Below, piece by piece: positions 17,999 through 26,864 of a stretch of DNA of 42,712 nt. The stretch is from NCBI RefSeq assembly GCF_001811505.1, contig NZ_KV804964.1, positions 1 to 42,712 of the forward strand, in the 5' to 3' direction. Numbering within the stretch: position 1 is the first letter of the stretch; every line of letters begins with the position of its first letter. The translations under genes were made by a program, and so were the position numbers. The notes below the pieces were generated by a model. It had not been told where the DNA came from, did not search any database, and saw only the letters and a list, made by a program, of their open reading frames with translations. Source of the stretch: Streptococcus sp. HMSC034E03. Its GTDB lineage: Bacteria > Bacillota > Bacilli > Lactobacillales > Streptococcaceae.

Positions 17999-18064
17999 TT
18001 TCGGAGTTGAACCCGGCCGAAAAGCTGTGTAAAAAAGATAAGCTGTCTTGTCTTCATCGAAGAC
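17999..18064 (+). other. Structured stretch upstream of pnp
   Basis: Within the 308 gene-free bases before pnp are two compact hairpins: TTTCGG/CCGAAA (17999-18022) and GTCTTC-ATC-GAAGAC (18050-18064). No protein of useful length and no known RNA family was recognised. In other bacteria pnp leaders are structured and feed back on expression, so this may be part of a leader if transcription starts upstream. Confidence 0.35.
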
Positions 18065-18110
18065 TTCACCAGTTTCCTATTTTTACTTTGCTTTTGACGT
18101 CCTTAGTATC

Positions 18111-18137
18111 TTGATCTTTGTAGGCAAGGCGTATAAT
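18111..18137 (+). promoter_or_regulatory. Candidate pnp promoter
   Basis: A consensus TATAAT (18132-18137) is preceded by TTGATC (18111-18116), though the 15-base spacer is short. It would give a leader of under 20 bases with the AGGGG ribosome binding site at 18151. Confidence 0.45.
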
Positions 18138-18161
18138 ATTAACAATCCAAAGGGGATTAAA

Positions 18162-20375
18162 ATGACAAAACAAGTGTTTCAAACGACTTTTGCGGGTCGT
18201 GAGTTGATTGTAGAGACTGGTCAGGTTGCTAAGCAAGCAAATGGCTCTGTTGTCGTGCGTTATGGTGAGTCAACTGTCTTGACTGCTGCTGTTATGTCTA
18301 AGAAGATGGCAACTGGGGATTTCTTCCCACTTCAAGTCAACTACGAAGAAAAAATGTATGCGGCTGGGAAGTTTCCTGGTGGCTTCATGAAACGTGAAGG
18401 ACGTCCTTCAACAGATGCGACTTTGACAGCGCGTTTGATTGACCGTCCAATCCGTCCGATGTTTGCGGAAGGTTTCCGTAATGAAGTGCAAGTCATCAAT
18501 ACGGTCCTTTCGTACGATGAAAATGCATCTGCACCAATGGCAGCTATGTTTGGTTCATCATTGGCACTTTCTATCTCAGATATTCCATTTGACGGACCAA
18601 TCGCTGGGGTACAAGTAGGTTATATCGATGGCCAAATCATCATCAACCCGACTCAAGAACAAGCAGAGCAATCGCTTCTTGAATTGACAGTAGCAGGTAC
18701 CAAGCACGCTATCAACATGGTAGAGTCTGGTGCCAAAGAATTGTCAGAAGAAATCATGTTGGAAGCTCTTCTGAAAGGGCACGAAGCTGTCAAAGAATTG
18801 ATTGCCTTCCAAGAAGAAATCGTTGCGGCAGTTGGTAAAGAAAAAGCAGAAGTAGAATTGCTTCATGTGGATGCTGACTTGCAGGCTGAAATCATCGCAG
18901 CCTACAACAGCGACCTCCAAAAAGCTGTCCAAGTAGAAGAAAAATTGGCTCGTGAAGCTGCAACTCAAGCAGTTAAGGATCAAGTAACTGCTGTTTATGA
19001 AGAAAAATATGCAGATCATGAAGAATTTGACCGTATCATGCGTGATGTTGCTGAAATCTTGGAACAAATGGAACACGCTGAAGTGCGTCGTTTGATCACA
19101 GAAGACAAGGTACGTCCTGATGGTCGTAAGGTCGATGAAATTCGTCCTTTGGATGCGGTTGTTGACTTCCTTCCTCGTGTACACGGTTCTGGTCTCTTCA
19201 CTCGTGGCCAAACTCAAGCCCTTTCAGTCTTGACCTTGGCTCCGATGGGTGAAACTCAAATCATTGATGGTTTGGATCCAGAGTACAAGAAACGCTTTAT
19301 GCACCACTATAACTTCCCACAATACTCTGTAGGGGAAACTGGTCGTTATGGTGCACCAGGTCGTCGTGAAATCGGTCACGGTGCTCTCGGTGAGCGTGCC
19401 CTTGCTCAAGTTTTGCCAAGCTTGGAGGAATTCCCATATGCTATCCGTTTGGTAGCAGAAGTCTTGGAATCAAACGGTTCTTCATCTCAGGCTTCTATCT
19501 GTGCAGGAACTCTTGCCCTTATGGCTGGTGGTGTGCCAATCAAGGCGCCAGTAGCTGGTATTGCCATGGGACTTATCTCAGATGGAAATAACTACACAGT
19601 CTTGACAGATATCCAAGGTTTGGAAGATCACTTTGGAGACATGGACTTCAAGGTTGCAGGAACTCGTGACGGGATTACAGCCCTACAAATGGATATCAAG
19701 ATCCAAGGGATTACTGCAGAAATCTTGACTGAGGCTCTTGCCCAAGCCAAGAAAGCCCGTTTTGAAATTCTTGATGTGATTGAAGCAACCATTCCAGAAG
19801 TTCGTCCAGAATTGGCTCCAACTGCTCCGAAAATTGATACCATCAAGATTGATGTGGATAAAATCAAGATTGTCATCGGTAAGGGTGGAGAAACCATCGA
19901 CAAAATTATCGCTGAAACAGGCGTTAAGATTGATATTGACGAAGAAGGAAATGTTTCTATCTACTCTAGCGACCAAGATGCCATCAATCGTGCTAAAGAG
20001 ATTATTGCTGGTTTGGTTCGTGAAGCTAAGGTGGACGAAGTTTACCATGCTAAGGTTGTTCGTATCGAGAAATTTGGTGCCTTTGTCAACCTCTTTGATA
20101 AGACAGATGCCCTTGTTCATATCTCTGAAATGGCTTGGACGCGAACTAACCGTGTAGAAGACTTGGTAGAAATCGGTGATGAAGTCGATGTTAAGGTTAT
20201 TAAGATTGATGAAAAAGGCCGTGTGGATGCTTCTATGAAAGCCCTTCTCCCTCGTCCACCAAAACCTGAGCATGATGAAAAAGGTGAGAAGTCTGAACGT
20301 CCTCACCGCCCACGTCATCACAAGGACCACAAACCTAAGAAAGAATTTACAGAAACACCAAAAGATTCAGAATAA
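18162..20375 (+). CDS. pnp: Polyribonucleotide nucleotidyltransferase (PNPase)
   Basis: PNPase degrades RNA 3' to 5' by phosphorolysis and is part of RNA turnover. The 737-aa protein has two RNase PH-like domains separated by a helical domain, then a KH domain with the GKGG loop ([14 protein letters not shown]), then an S1 domain ([18 protein letters not shown]). The tail after S1 is rich in His, Arg, Pro and Lys ([15 protein letters not shown]), a disordered basic extension. ATG 18162 is chosen because AGGGG (18151-18155) precedes it; an upstream in-frame extension has no support. cysE follows after 15 bases. Confidence 0.97.
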   Translation: MTKQVFQTTFAGRELIVETGQVAKQANGSVVVRYGESTVLTAAVMSKKMATGDFFPLQVNYEEKMYAAGKFPGGFMKREGRPSTDATLTARLIDRPIRPMFAEGFRNEVQVINTVLSYDENASAPMAAMFGSSLALSISDIPFDGPIAGVQVGYIDGQIIINPTQEQAEQSLLELTVAGTKHAINMVESGAKELSEEIMLEALLKGHEAVKELIAFQEEIVAAVGKEKAEVELLHVDADLQAEIIAAYNSDLQKAVQVEEKLAREAATQAVKDQVTAVYEEKYADHEEFDRIMRDVAEILEQMEHAEVRRLITEDKVRPDGRKVDEIRPLDAVVDFLPRVHGSGLFTRGQTQALSVLTLAPMGETQIIDGLDPEYKKRFMHHYNFPQYSVGETGRYGAPGRREIGHGALGERALAQVLPSLEEFPYAIRLVAEVLESNGSSSQASICAGTLALMAGGVPIKAPVAGIAMGLISDGNNYTVLTDIQGLEDHFGDMDFKVAGTRDGITALQMDIKIQGITAEILTEALAQAKKARFEILDVIEATIPEVRPELAPTAPKIDTIKIDVDKIKIVIGKGGETIDKIIAETGVKIDIDEEGNVSIYSSDQDAINRAKEIIAGLVREAKVDEVYHAKVVRIEKFGAFVNLFDKTDALVHISEMAWTRTNRVEDLVEIGDEVDVKVIKIDEKGRVDASMKALLPRPPKPEHDEKGEKSERPHRPRHHKDHKPKKEFTETPKDSE

Positions 20376-20390
20376 GAAAAGGAGAAATGT

Positions 20391-21008
20391 ATGGGATGGT
20401 GGCGCGAAACCATTGATATCGTAAAAGAAAATGATCCAGCGGCCCGCACCACTTTGGAGGTTTTGCTGACTTATCCAGGTGTCAAGGCCTTGGCGGCCCA
20501 CCGTCTTTCGCATTTTCTCTGGAAGCACGGCTTCAAGCTTTTAGCTCGCATGCACAGCCAGTTTTGGCGCTTTTGGACTCAGATTGAGATTCATCCAGGT
20601 GCCCAGATTGATTCAGGTGTCTTTATCGACCATGGTTCGGGTCTGGTGATTGGGGAGACAGCGATTGTTGAAAAAGGTGTTCTCCTTTATCACGGAGTGA
20701 CTCTTGGTGGAACAGGTAAAGACTGTGGCAAACGCCATCCTACCGTTCGCAAAGGAGCGCTTATATCCGCTCATGCCCAAGTTATCGGACCAGTGGAAAT
20801 CGGCGAAAATGCTAAGGTCGGTGCTGCAGCAGTTGTTGTAGCAGACGTACCCAGTGATGTGACGGTTGTCGGTATTCCTGCTAAGATTGTCCGTGTTCAT
20901 GGTAAAAAGGATGAGCCGGTCATTCACGAAGTCGAAGAAAAACGAGAGTACTACGTCAATAAACTCGAGCAGGCTAAAGAAGCCAGTCACAGATCGTCTG
21001 GTTTGTAG
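20391..21008 (+). CDS. cysE: Serine O-acetyltransferase (CysE)
   Basis: CysE makes O-acetylserine from serine and acetyl-CoA, the entry to cysteine synthesis. The 205-aa protein has a short helical N-terminus (DPAARTTLEVLLTYPGVKAL) and a left-handed hexapeptide-repeat helix from about residue 70 (IHPGAQIDSGVFIDHGSG) with the acetyl-CoA segment GVTLGGTGK. It is shorter at the N-terminus than enterobacterial CysE, as usual for Gram-positives. AAAGGAG lies six bases before the ATG. It is co-transcribed with pnp and heads a group leading to cysS. No cysteine-specific riboswitch is seen. Confidence 0.95.
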   Translation: MGWWRETIDIVKENDPAARTTLEVLLTYPGVKALAAHRLSHFLWKHGFKLLARMHSQFWRFWTQIEIHPGAQIDSGVFIDHGSGLVIGETAIVEKGVLLYHGVTLGGTGKDCGKRHPTVRKGALISAHAQVIGPVEIGENAKVGAAAVVVADVPSDVTVVGIPAKIVRVHGKKDEPVIHEVEEKREYYVNKLEQAKEASHRSSGL

Positions 21009-21019
21009 AGGATACCTAT

Positions 21020-21886
21020 ATGATTCAAGCAAGAAACAAGTTAAGCCAAGAGGAGCTATCTGAGGCGAAAAAACTAATTAACTGTTGCCAAAACTATGAC
21101 GGTACCTATCGTGATCCTTATCTCTCTAACATGCTTAATTTTGACCGAAACATGCCCGCCTTTTTCCTTTATTATGAAAAAGGCGAACTTGTTGGTTTAT
21201 TAACTGTCTATGCAGATGACCAAGATGTGGAAGTGACGATACTGGTTCATCCAGATCATCGCCGTCAGGGAATTGCGCGGGCTTTGTATAGAAGTTTTGA
21301 GAAAGAAACGGCATCTTATCCAATTGAGTCTGTGACTTTTCAGACAGAGCGTGTTTTTCTAGACCGCCATCCTGATTTTGTCAGCAACTGGGAATTGGTC
21401 GAGGACGAGGATACAGAAACCTGGTTAGGTAAGGATAGGAGACCTTATCCGTTAGAAAAGCTTTCCAATCTTGAAGTTTTGTTAGCAGATAGTTCGTATC
21501 AAAATCAAATTAGTCAGTTAAAATTTCAGGCATTTTCAGAGGAACATGAATCTAGAGAAGTTGTGGATAGATATGTCGCTGAAGCTCTGAAAGATCCAGA
21601 AAGTCGCTTATATATTTTATTAAAAGACGGTCAGGTTATTGGAACTTGCACGGTTGATTTATCGAGTAATACGAATTATTTCTATGGTTTAGCAATAGCT
21701 GAGCTTGAACGTGGAAAAGGCTATGGAAGCTATTTGGCTAAATCCCTCGTCAACCAACTGATTGAGCAAAATGATAAGGAATTTCAGATTGCAGTAGAGG
21801 ACAGCAACGTAGGTGCCAAACGCTTATATGAAAAGATTGGCTTTGTTAAACAGACCCAAGTGGTTTATCTGAATACGAAAGAGTAA
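21020..21886 (+). CDS. Double-domain GNAT acetyltransferase
   Basis: A 288-aa protein with two GNAT folds. The first has the acetyl-CoA loop VHPDHRRQGIARALYRSFE (about residues 75-95). The second has ELERGKGYGSYLAKSLV (about 233-249) and the terminal NVGAKRLYEKIGF signature. Tandem GNAT proteins acetylate small amines, peptides or aminoacyl groups, but the substrate cannot be told here. AGAGGATA precedes the ATG, 11 bases after cysE, and the next gene starts 3 bases after its stop, so it belongs to the pnp-cysE operon. Confidence 0.88.
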   Translation: MIQARNKLSQEELSEAKKLINCCQNYDGTYRDPYLSNMLNFDRNMPAFFLYYEKGELVGLLTVYADDQDVEVTILVHPDHRRQGIARALYRSFEKETASYPIESVTFQTERVFLDRHPDFVSNWELVEDEDTETWLGKDRRPYPLEKLSNLEVLLADSSYQNQISQLKFQAFSEEHESREVVDRYVAEALKDPESRLYILLKDGQVIGTCTVDLSSNTNYFYGLAIAELERGKGYGSYLAKSLVNQLIEQNDKEFQIAVEDSNVGAKRLYEKIGFVKQTQVVYLNTKE

Positions 21887-21889
21887 TAA

Positions 21890-22651
21890 ATGCTATTAGA
21901 AGAATTTGAAAATGTACCTGCTGTTATAGAGCCAACTGATCGAAGCCTTCTTAGTGGTGGAGAAATCTGTGGTACCATTATCTTGTCTTTTAATGGAGAA
22001 ATCCTTGAACGAGTAAAGCAGATAGATGGTGTCTACAAAGGTGGCTATCTTACCAATCTAAATGGCAAACTGCCATGGTATATCTATGAAAAAGATGGGA
22101 GTAAGGTAGCAGTTGCTATGGCTACGATTGGTGCTCCAATGGTTGTTGGACTCTTAGAAGAACTCAAAGCAAGAGGATTTAAGAACTTTATTGTTTTGGG
22201 ATCTTGCGGAGTTCTGGACCAGTCTATTCAAGCAGATAAGATTATCCTACCAAGCTCGGCTTTACGTGATGAAGGTACTAGTTATCACTATGCTCCAGCA
22301 AGTGATGAAATAGCTTATGAGCGATCTCTACTCTTAACTATGGAAAAAGCCTTGGATAAAGCTGGTATTGAGCATATTCGAACCAAGTCTTGGACCACAG
22401 ATGCCTTCTATCGTGAGACAGCTGCTAAGGTCAAACGAAGACTAGCAGCAGGAGCTAGAGTTGTAGATATGGAAGCTTCAGCTATCATGGCCTGGGCCCA
22501 ATATCGCCAAGCCAATGTCTATCAATTTTTCTACACAGCTGACTATGTTGATCATCACAATCACGAATGGGATGCTAGACGCGAGGATAGAAAAGCGGAT
22601 GCTATGACTTTCTTTGAGATTGCCCTAGTCATTGCTCGAGAGTTAGTTTAG
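21890..22651 (+). CDS. Nucleoside phosphorylase (PNP_UDP_1 family)
   Basis: A 253-aa protein of the purine-nucleoside/uridine phosphorylase superfamily. Diagnostic stretches are VAVAMATIGAPMVVGLLEEL and FIVLGSCGVLD (phosphate and base pocket), VVDMEASAIMAWAQ (ribose-binding glutamate in the M-E-A/S motif) and a late TADYVD segment with the acidic residue that usually contacts the base. It cleaves nucleosides to base and ribose-1-phosphate. Uridine and purine specificity cannot be separated by eye. Last gene before a terminator, tightly linked to the GNAT gene. Confidence 0.87.
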   Translation: MLLEEFENVPAVIEPTDRSLLSGGEICGTIILSFNGEILERVKQIDGVYKGGYLTNLNGKLPWYIYEKDGSKVAVAMATIGAPMVVGLLEELKARGFKNFIVLGSCGVLDQSIQADKIILPSSALRDEGTSYHYAPASDEIAYERSLLLTMEKALDKAGIEHIRTKSWTTDAFYRETAAKVKRRLAAGARVVDMEASAIMAWAQYRQANVYQFFYTADYVDHHNHEWDARREDRKADAMTFFEIALVIARELV

Positions 22652-22684
22652 ACTAGTCTTTACGATAAATTCGAAACAAGAAAG

Positions 22685-22743
22685 GAAGGGAGCCTAACGG
22701 AAAAGATAGCAATAAAACTTCCGTAGTGACTCCCTTCATATTT
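22685..22743 (+). terminator. Terminator after the nucleoside phosphorylase gene
   Basis: GAAGGGAG (22685-22692) pairs with CTCCCTTC (22730-22737), with an inner ACGGAA/TTCCGT stem, then T5. A second small hairpin, CCGATT/AATCGG (22786-22807), follows in the cysS leader. No T-box signature is present there. Confidence 0.8.
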
Positions 22744-22879
22744 TTACTTCATTCTTCTTTTATGTTTAGAAAGGAGCAAGGAAATCCGATTTGTGACAGG
22801 CAATCGGACTAAAATTTAGTTGAACAGTTAGTTATGAAAATATCTGTTTATGATTTTTAGCTTTCCTGACTATTATTTT

Positions 22880-24223
22880 ATGATTAAAATTTACGACACC
22901 ATGTCTCGTAATTTGCGAGAATTTGTCCCAATCGAGGACGGCAAGGTTAAAATGTATGTATGTGGGCCGACAGTTTATAACTATATCCACGTAGGGAATG
23001 CTCGCTCGACAGTAGCGTTCGATACCATTCGTCGCTACTTTGAGTACCGTGGTTATGAGGTTGCCTATATTTCCAATTTTACGGATGTGGATGATAAGAT
23101 TATCAACCGTGCCAAGGAAGAAGGCATCACACCTCAGGAAGTAGCGGACAAGTATATCGCTGCCTTTCGTGAGGATGTGACAGCTTTGGGTGTCAAGCCT
23201 GCGACTCGTCATCCTCGTGTAGTCGAGTTTATGGCTGACATCATCCGCTTTGTGGAAGACCTGATTGAAAAAGGCTTTGCCTATGAGAGTAAAGGGGATG
23301 TCTATTTCCGTGTAGAAAAATCCCACAACTATGCTAAGTTAGCTAATAAAACACTAGAAGACTTGGAGCTAGGTGCTTCAGGTCGCACAGATGAGGAAAC
23401 GGCTCGCAAGGAAAATCCTGTAGACTTTGCCCTTTGGAAAGCTGCCAAACCAGGTGAGATTTCTTGGGACAGTCCTTGGGGACCAGGTCGTCCAGGCTGG
23501 CATATCGAGTGTTCGGTTATGTCAACTGAGATTTTGGGCGATACCATCGATATTCACGGTGGTGGTGCTGATCTTGAGTTTCCACACCACACCAACGAAA
23601 TTGCCCAGTCAGAAGCCAAGACAGGTAAGACCTTCGCCAATTACTGGATGCACAATGGTTTTGTCAATATCGACAATGTCAAGATGTCTAAGTCTTTGGG
23701 GAACTTCATTACAGTACACGATGCCCTCAAAATGATCGATGGGCAGGTGCTACGTTTCTTCTTTGCGACTCAACACTACCGCAAACCTATCAACTTTACA
23801 GAAAAAGCAGTGCGCGATGCCGAAACCAATCTCAAGTATTTGAAGAACACTTACGAGCAACCATTTACTGGAGATGTAGATGCTCAAGAATTGCAAGCTT
23901 TTAAAGATAAGTTTGTAGCTGCTATGGATGAGGATTTCAATACAGCTAATGGTATTACAGTTGTCTTTGAAATGGCCAAATGGATCAATTCAGGTAACTA
24001 TGATGCAGCCGTTAAGGAAACTCTTGCGGCTATGTTAGAAGTCTTTGGAATCGTCTTTATTGAGGAAGTTTTGGATGCAGAGATTGAAGTCTTGATTCAA
24101 AGACGTCAAGAAGCGCGTGCCAATCGTGACTTTGCGACAGCAGACCAAATCCGTGACCAACTAGCTGCTCAAGGAATTAAGCTCCTTGACACTAAGGATG
24201 GAGTGAGGTGGACACGTGATTGA
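22880..24223 (+). CDS. cysS: Cysteinyl-tRNA synthetase
   Basis: CysRS charges tRNA-Cys. The 447-aa class I synthetase begins [15 protein letters not shown]. It shows the zinc/cysteine site [10 protein letters not shown], the HIGH-like HVGN segment, a second zinc segment WHIECSVM plus [12 protein letters not shown], and the KMSKS motif. ATG 22880 is preferred because homologues start with MIKIYDT; the upstream in-frame ATG at 22850 adds ten atypical residues. Neither start has a clear ribosome binding site, which is unusual for an essential gene. It overlaps mrnC by 8 bases. Confidence 0.96.
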   Translation: MIKIYDTMSRNLREFVPIEDGKVKMYVCGPTVYNYIHVGNARSTVAFDTIRRYFEYRGYEVAYISNFTDVDDKIINRAKEEGITPQEVADKYIAAFREDVTALGVKPATRHPRVVEFMADIIRFVEDLIEKGFAYESKGDVYFRVEKSHNYAKLANKTLEDLELGASGRTDEETARKENPVDFALWKAAKPGEISWDSPWGPGRPGWHIECSVMSTEILGDTIDIHGGGADLEFPHHTNEIAQSEAKTGKTFANYWMHNGFVNIDNVKMSKSLGNFITVHDALKMIDGQVLRFFFATQHYRKPINFTEKAVRDAETNLKYLKNTYEQPFTGDVDAQELQAFKDKFVAAMDEDFNTANGITVVFEMAKWINSGNYDAAVKETLAAMLEVFGIVFIEEVLDAEIEVLIQRRQEARANRDFATADQIRDQLAAQGIKLLDTKDGVRWTRD

Positions 24224-24602
24224 TGTCAATCTCATTAACGGGATTGCTCTAGCCTTTGAAGGAGATGCGGTTTACTCTATGTATATTCGTCGCCATCTCA
24301 TTCTCAAAGGCATGACCAAGCCCAATAAACTCCACCAAGAGGCAACCAAGTATGTGTCGGCCAAGGCTCAGGCACGCTTGATTTCCCTTATGTTAGAAGA
24401 AAAAGTCCTAACGGAAAAAGAAGAAGAAATTTATAAACGGGGCCGTAACACCAATAGCCATACCAAGGCAAAGAACGCAGATGTTGTTACCTACCGTATG
24501 TCTACAGGTTTTGAAGCGGTCATGGGCTATCTCCATATGACTGAAAATATGGAGCGATTAGAAGCTTTGATCTCTTGGTGCATCCAAAAAGTGGAGGAAT
24601 AG
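24216..24602 (+). CDS. mrnC: Mini-ribonuclease III (MrnC)
   Basis: A 128-aa RNase III-like protein without a double-stranded RNA-binding domain, which in Gram-positives matures 23S rRNA ends. The catalytic fold appears as [17 protein letters not shown] (acidic residues of the RNase III signature), [24 protein letters not shown] (second signature helix) and the terminal [10 protein letters not shown] helix. It starts with GTG inside the end of cysS, a conserved arrangement in low-GC Gram-positives that implies coupled translation. Confidence 0.93.
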   Translation: MIDVNLINGIALAFEGDAVYSMYIRRHLILKGMTKPNKLHQEATKYVSAKAQARLISLMLEEKVLTEKEEEIYKRGRNTNSHTKAKNADVVTYRMSTGFEAVMGYLHMTENMERLEALISWCIQKVEE

Positions 24603-24605
24603 CCC

Positions 24606-25475
24606 ATGATTGCAAAAGAACTACTAGATTGGTTTCCTGACGGTAAAATCTTAGATCAGCCAGTTGATAAAGAGGGTTATCTAAGCCTACCTCTGTCAAA
24701 TTATCAGTGGCTTTTGCTTGAGGAAGCTAGTCTTAGCGAGCGTGAAAAACAACTGGTGGCTCTCTTAACCAAACAGGAGCAAACCATTTCCCTGAATCCC
24801 TGGTATACTTATCTGATCGAAGGTAAGGGACAGGCACCGCAAAACTTTAAAAAGTTGCAACTTGTCTATTGTCACCTATCCTATTTCCAACAGGAAAATT
24901 TAACGTCTTGGTTAGAGATGATGGGAACCCTCTTTCCAAATTGTCAAACAGTTCTTCAGGTGGGAGCCCAAGATTACATTTTTGTTCTTCAACAGGATAA
25001 GTACTCGTCAGTTCGTTCTATCCTAACAGACACTATCGAAGCGGTAGAGTATGACTTTGGAGTTCGTCTATCAATCATGCTGGGACAGGTCTGGGCTCAG
25101 AATGCCCACCAAACCTTAGCGGCCTTGATTAAGGCAGAGCGTGAGCTCTTTAAGACTTGGTGGCGTCAAGGTCATCAAGGAGTTCATACTTTTTCTCAAC
25201 TTTATCTTTGGAGTTTGGGAGAAAGACAGGTTGATCTTAGACTTATCAAGGACTATCTCCGTCAGCAAATTCTAGATCAAGATCAGATTCAGGAAATCGT
25301 CCTTTCAATGTGGGAAAACAGTGCAGTCTTGACAAAAACAGCTCAGCAGTTGTATTTGCACCGTAATTCTCTCCAATATAAGATTGATAAATGGGAAGAA
25401 TTGACCGGTCTTCAGTTGAAAGAATTGACTGACCTCACCTTGTGTTATCAGTTGATTTTACCAGATATAATCTAA
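24606..25475 (+). CDS. PucR-type transcriptional regulator (HTH_30 C-terminus)
   Basis: A 289-aa protein whose C-terminus (about 235-285) is the PucR helix-turn-helix: a VLTKTAQQLYLHRNSLQYKIDKWEELTGL segment with the typical HRNTL-like turn. The N-terminal two-thirds lack a recognised ligand domain and resemble the short streptococcal regulators of this type. The target is unknown; its position directly before msmK suggests a link to sugar uptake, but a terminator and a separate promoter lie between. It starts 3 bases after mrnC. Confidence 0.8.
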   Translation: MIAKELLDWFPDGKILDQPVDKEGYLSLPLSNYQWLLLEEASLSEREKQLVALLTKQEQTISLNPWYTYLIEGKGQAPQNFKKLQLVYCHLSYFQQENLTSWLEMMGTLFPNCQTVLQVGAQDYIFVLQQDKYSSVRSILTDTIEAVEYDFGVRLSIMLGQVWAQNAHQTLAALIKAERELFKTWWRQGHQGVHTFSQLYLWSLGERQVDLRLIKDYLRQQILDQDQIQEIVLSMWENSAVLTKTAQQLYLHRNSLQYKIDKWEELTGLQLKELTDLTLCYQLILPDII

Positions 25476-25510
25476 AGTTTTGTGCAAGTTGCACAGAACT
25501 TTTTTATTTT
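25475..25510 (+). terminator. Terminator after the PucR-type gene
   Basis: AGTTTTGTGC and GCACAGAACT form a stem with one G-U pair around a short AAGTT loop, followed by a long T-rich run. Confidence 0.8.
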
Positions 25511-25532
25511 TTTGGTCACCTTGCCATAGAAA

Positions 25533-25555
25533 TGTAAAGCGTTTTCATCTATAAT
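25533..25555 (+). promoter_or_regulatory. cre site and -10 box of msmK
   Basis: TAAAGCGTTTTC (25535-25546) matches the CcpA-binding core GAAARCGYTTTC at 11 of 12 positions. It ends four bases before TATAAT (25550-25555), so it covers the spacer of the msmK promoter. Binding of CcpA there should block transcription during growth on glucose. Confidence 0.75.
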
Positions 25556-25588
25556 AAAACTATCAAATGACAAAAGGAGTTCACCGAA

Positions 25589-26719
25589 ATGGTAGAATTA
25601 AATCTTAAAAATATTTACAAAAAATATCCAAATAGCGAACACTATTCAGTTGAAGATTTCAACTTGAACATCAAAGATAAAGAATTTATCGTTTTCGTAG
25701 GACCTTCAGGATGTGGTAAATCAACTACTCTTCGTATGATTGCAGGTCTTGAAGACATCACAGAAGGTACTGCATCTATCGATGGCGTGGTTGTCAACGA
25801 CGTGGCTCCAAAAGACCGTGACATTGCCATGGTATTCCAAAACTACGCTCTTTACCCACACATGACTGTATACGATAACATGGCCTTCGGTTTGAAATTG
25901 CGTAAATACAGCAAAGAAGACATTGACAAACGTGTACAAGAAGCAGCTGAAATTCTTGGTTTGAAAGAATTCTTGGATCGTAAACCAGCTGACCTTTCTG
26001 GTGGTCAACGTCAACGTGTTGCTATGGGACGTGCCATTGTCCGTGACGCTAAAGTATTCTTGATGGACGAACCTTTGTCAAACTTGGATGCAAAACTTCG
26101 TGTATCCATGCGTGCTGAAATCGCTAAAATCCACCGTCGTATCGGAGCTACAACTATCTACGTAACTCACGACCAAACAGAAGCAATGACACTTGCAGAC
26201 CGTATCGTTATCATGTCAGCAACTAAGAACCCTGCTGGAACAGGTACTATCGGACGTGTTGAACAAATCGGTACTCCTCAAGAAGTTTACAAAAACCCAG
26301 TTAACAAATTCGTAGCAGGATTTATCGGAAGCCCAGCTATGAACTTCATCAACGTTAAATTGAACGGCGACCACATCGTTGCTGACGGCTTTAACTTGAA
26401 AGTTCCAGAAGGTGCTTTGAAAGTTCTTCGTGAAAAAGGCTACGAAGGTAAAGAATTGATCTTCGGTATCCGTCCAGAAGACGTAAATGCAGAACCTGCT
26501 TTCCTTGAAACATTCCCAGAATCAGTTGTGAAAGCAACGATCTCTGTATCAGAGTTGCTTGGTTCAGAATCTCACCTATACTGCCAAGTTGGTAAAGATG
26601 AATTCGTTGCAAAAGTTGACGCTCGTGACTACTTGCAAGCAGGTGCAACAGTTGAACTTGGATTTGACCTAAACAAAGCACACTTCTTTGACGTAGAAAC
26701 TGAAAAAACAGTTTACTAA
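25589..26719 (+). CDS. msmK: Sugar ABC transporter ATPase (MsmK)
   Basis: MsmK is the ATPase shared by several streptococcal carbohydrate ABC transporters (raffinose, maltodextrin, sialic acid). The 376-aa protein has Walker A GPSGCGKST, Q-loop QNYALYPHM, signature LSGGQRQR, Walker B VFLMDEPLSNLD and the H-loop THDQTEAM. A C-terminal MalK-type regulatory domain (FGIRPEDV) follows. AAAGGAG precedes the ATG. It stands alone between two terminators, with no permease nearby, as expected for a multitask ATPase, and is probably under CcpA control. Confidence 0.93.
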   Translation: MVELNLKNIYKKYPNSEHYSVEDFNLNIKDKEFIVFVGPSGCGKSTTLRMIAGLEDITEGTASIDGVVVNDVAPKDRDIAMVFQNYALYPHMTVYDNMAFGLKLRKYSKEDIDKRVQEAAEILGLKEFLDRKPADLSGGQRQRVAMGRAIVRDAKVFLMDEPLSNLDAKLRVSMRAEIAKIHRRIGATTIYVTHDQTEAMTLADRIVIMSATKNPAGTGTIGRVEQIGTPQEVYKNPVNKFVAGFIGSPAMNFINVKLNGDHIVADGFNLKVPEGALKVLREKGYEGKELIFGIRPEDVNAEPAFLETFPESVVKATISVSELLGSESHLYCQVGKDEFVAKVDARDYLQAGATVELGFDLNKAHFFDVETEKTVY

Positions 26720-26738
26720 GATAGATTTTAAATGTGTT

Positions 26739-26771
26739 AGCACTGCTAGAGTTTTCTAGTAGTGCTTTTTT
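26739..26771 (+). terminator. Terminator of msmK
   Basis: AGCACTGCTAGA (26739-26750) and TCTAGTAGTGCT (26755-26766) form a 12-pair stem with one G-U and a GTTT loop, followed by T7. Confidence 0.9.
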
Positions 26772-26864
26772 GCTAAGATAAGCAAACTCTTACAGAACTA
26801 GGCTTTTCTAGTTTTCATATTGTCAAAAAAGTGTTAAAATGGTAGGAAGAACTGGAGAGTATGC

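Noticed and set aside
19683-20330. 215-aa minus-strand frame inside pnp
   Set aside because: It lies fully opposite the KH and S1 domains of pnp and is a by-product of their codon use.
22652-22880. T-box riboswitch in front of cysS
   Set aside because: The stretch is too short, is crossed by a terminator, and lacks the conserved T-box sequence.
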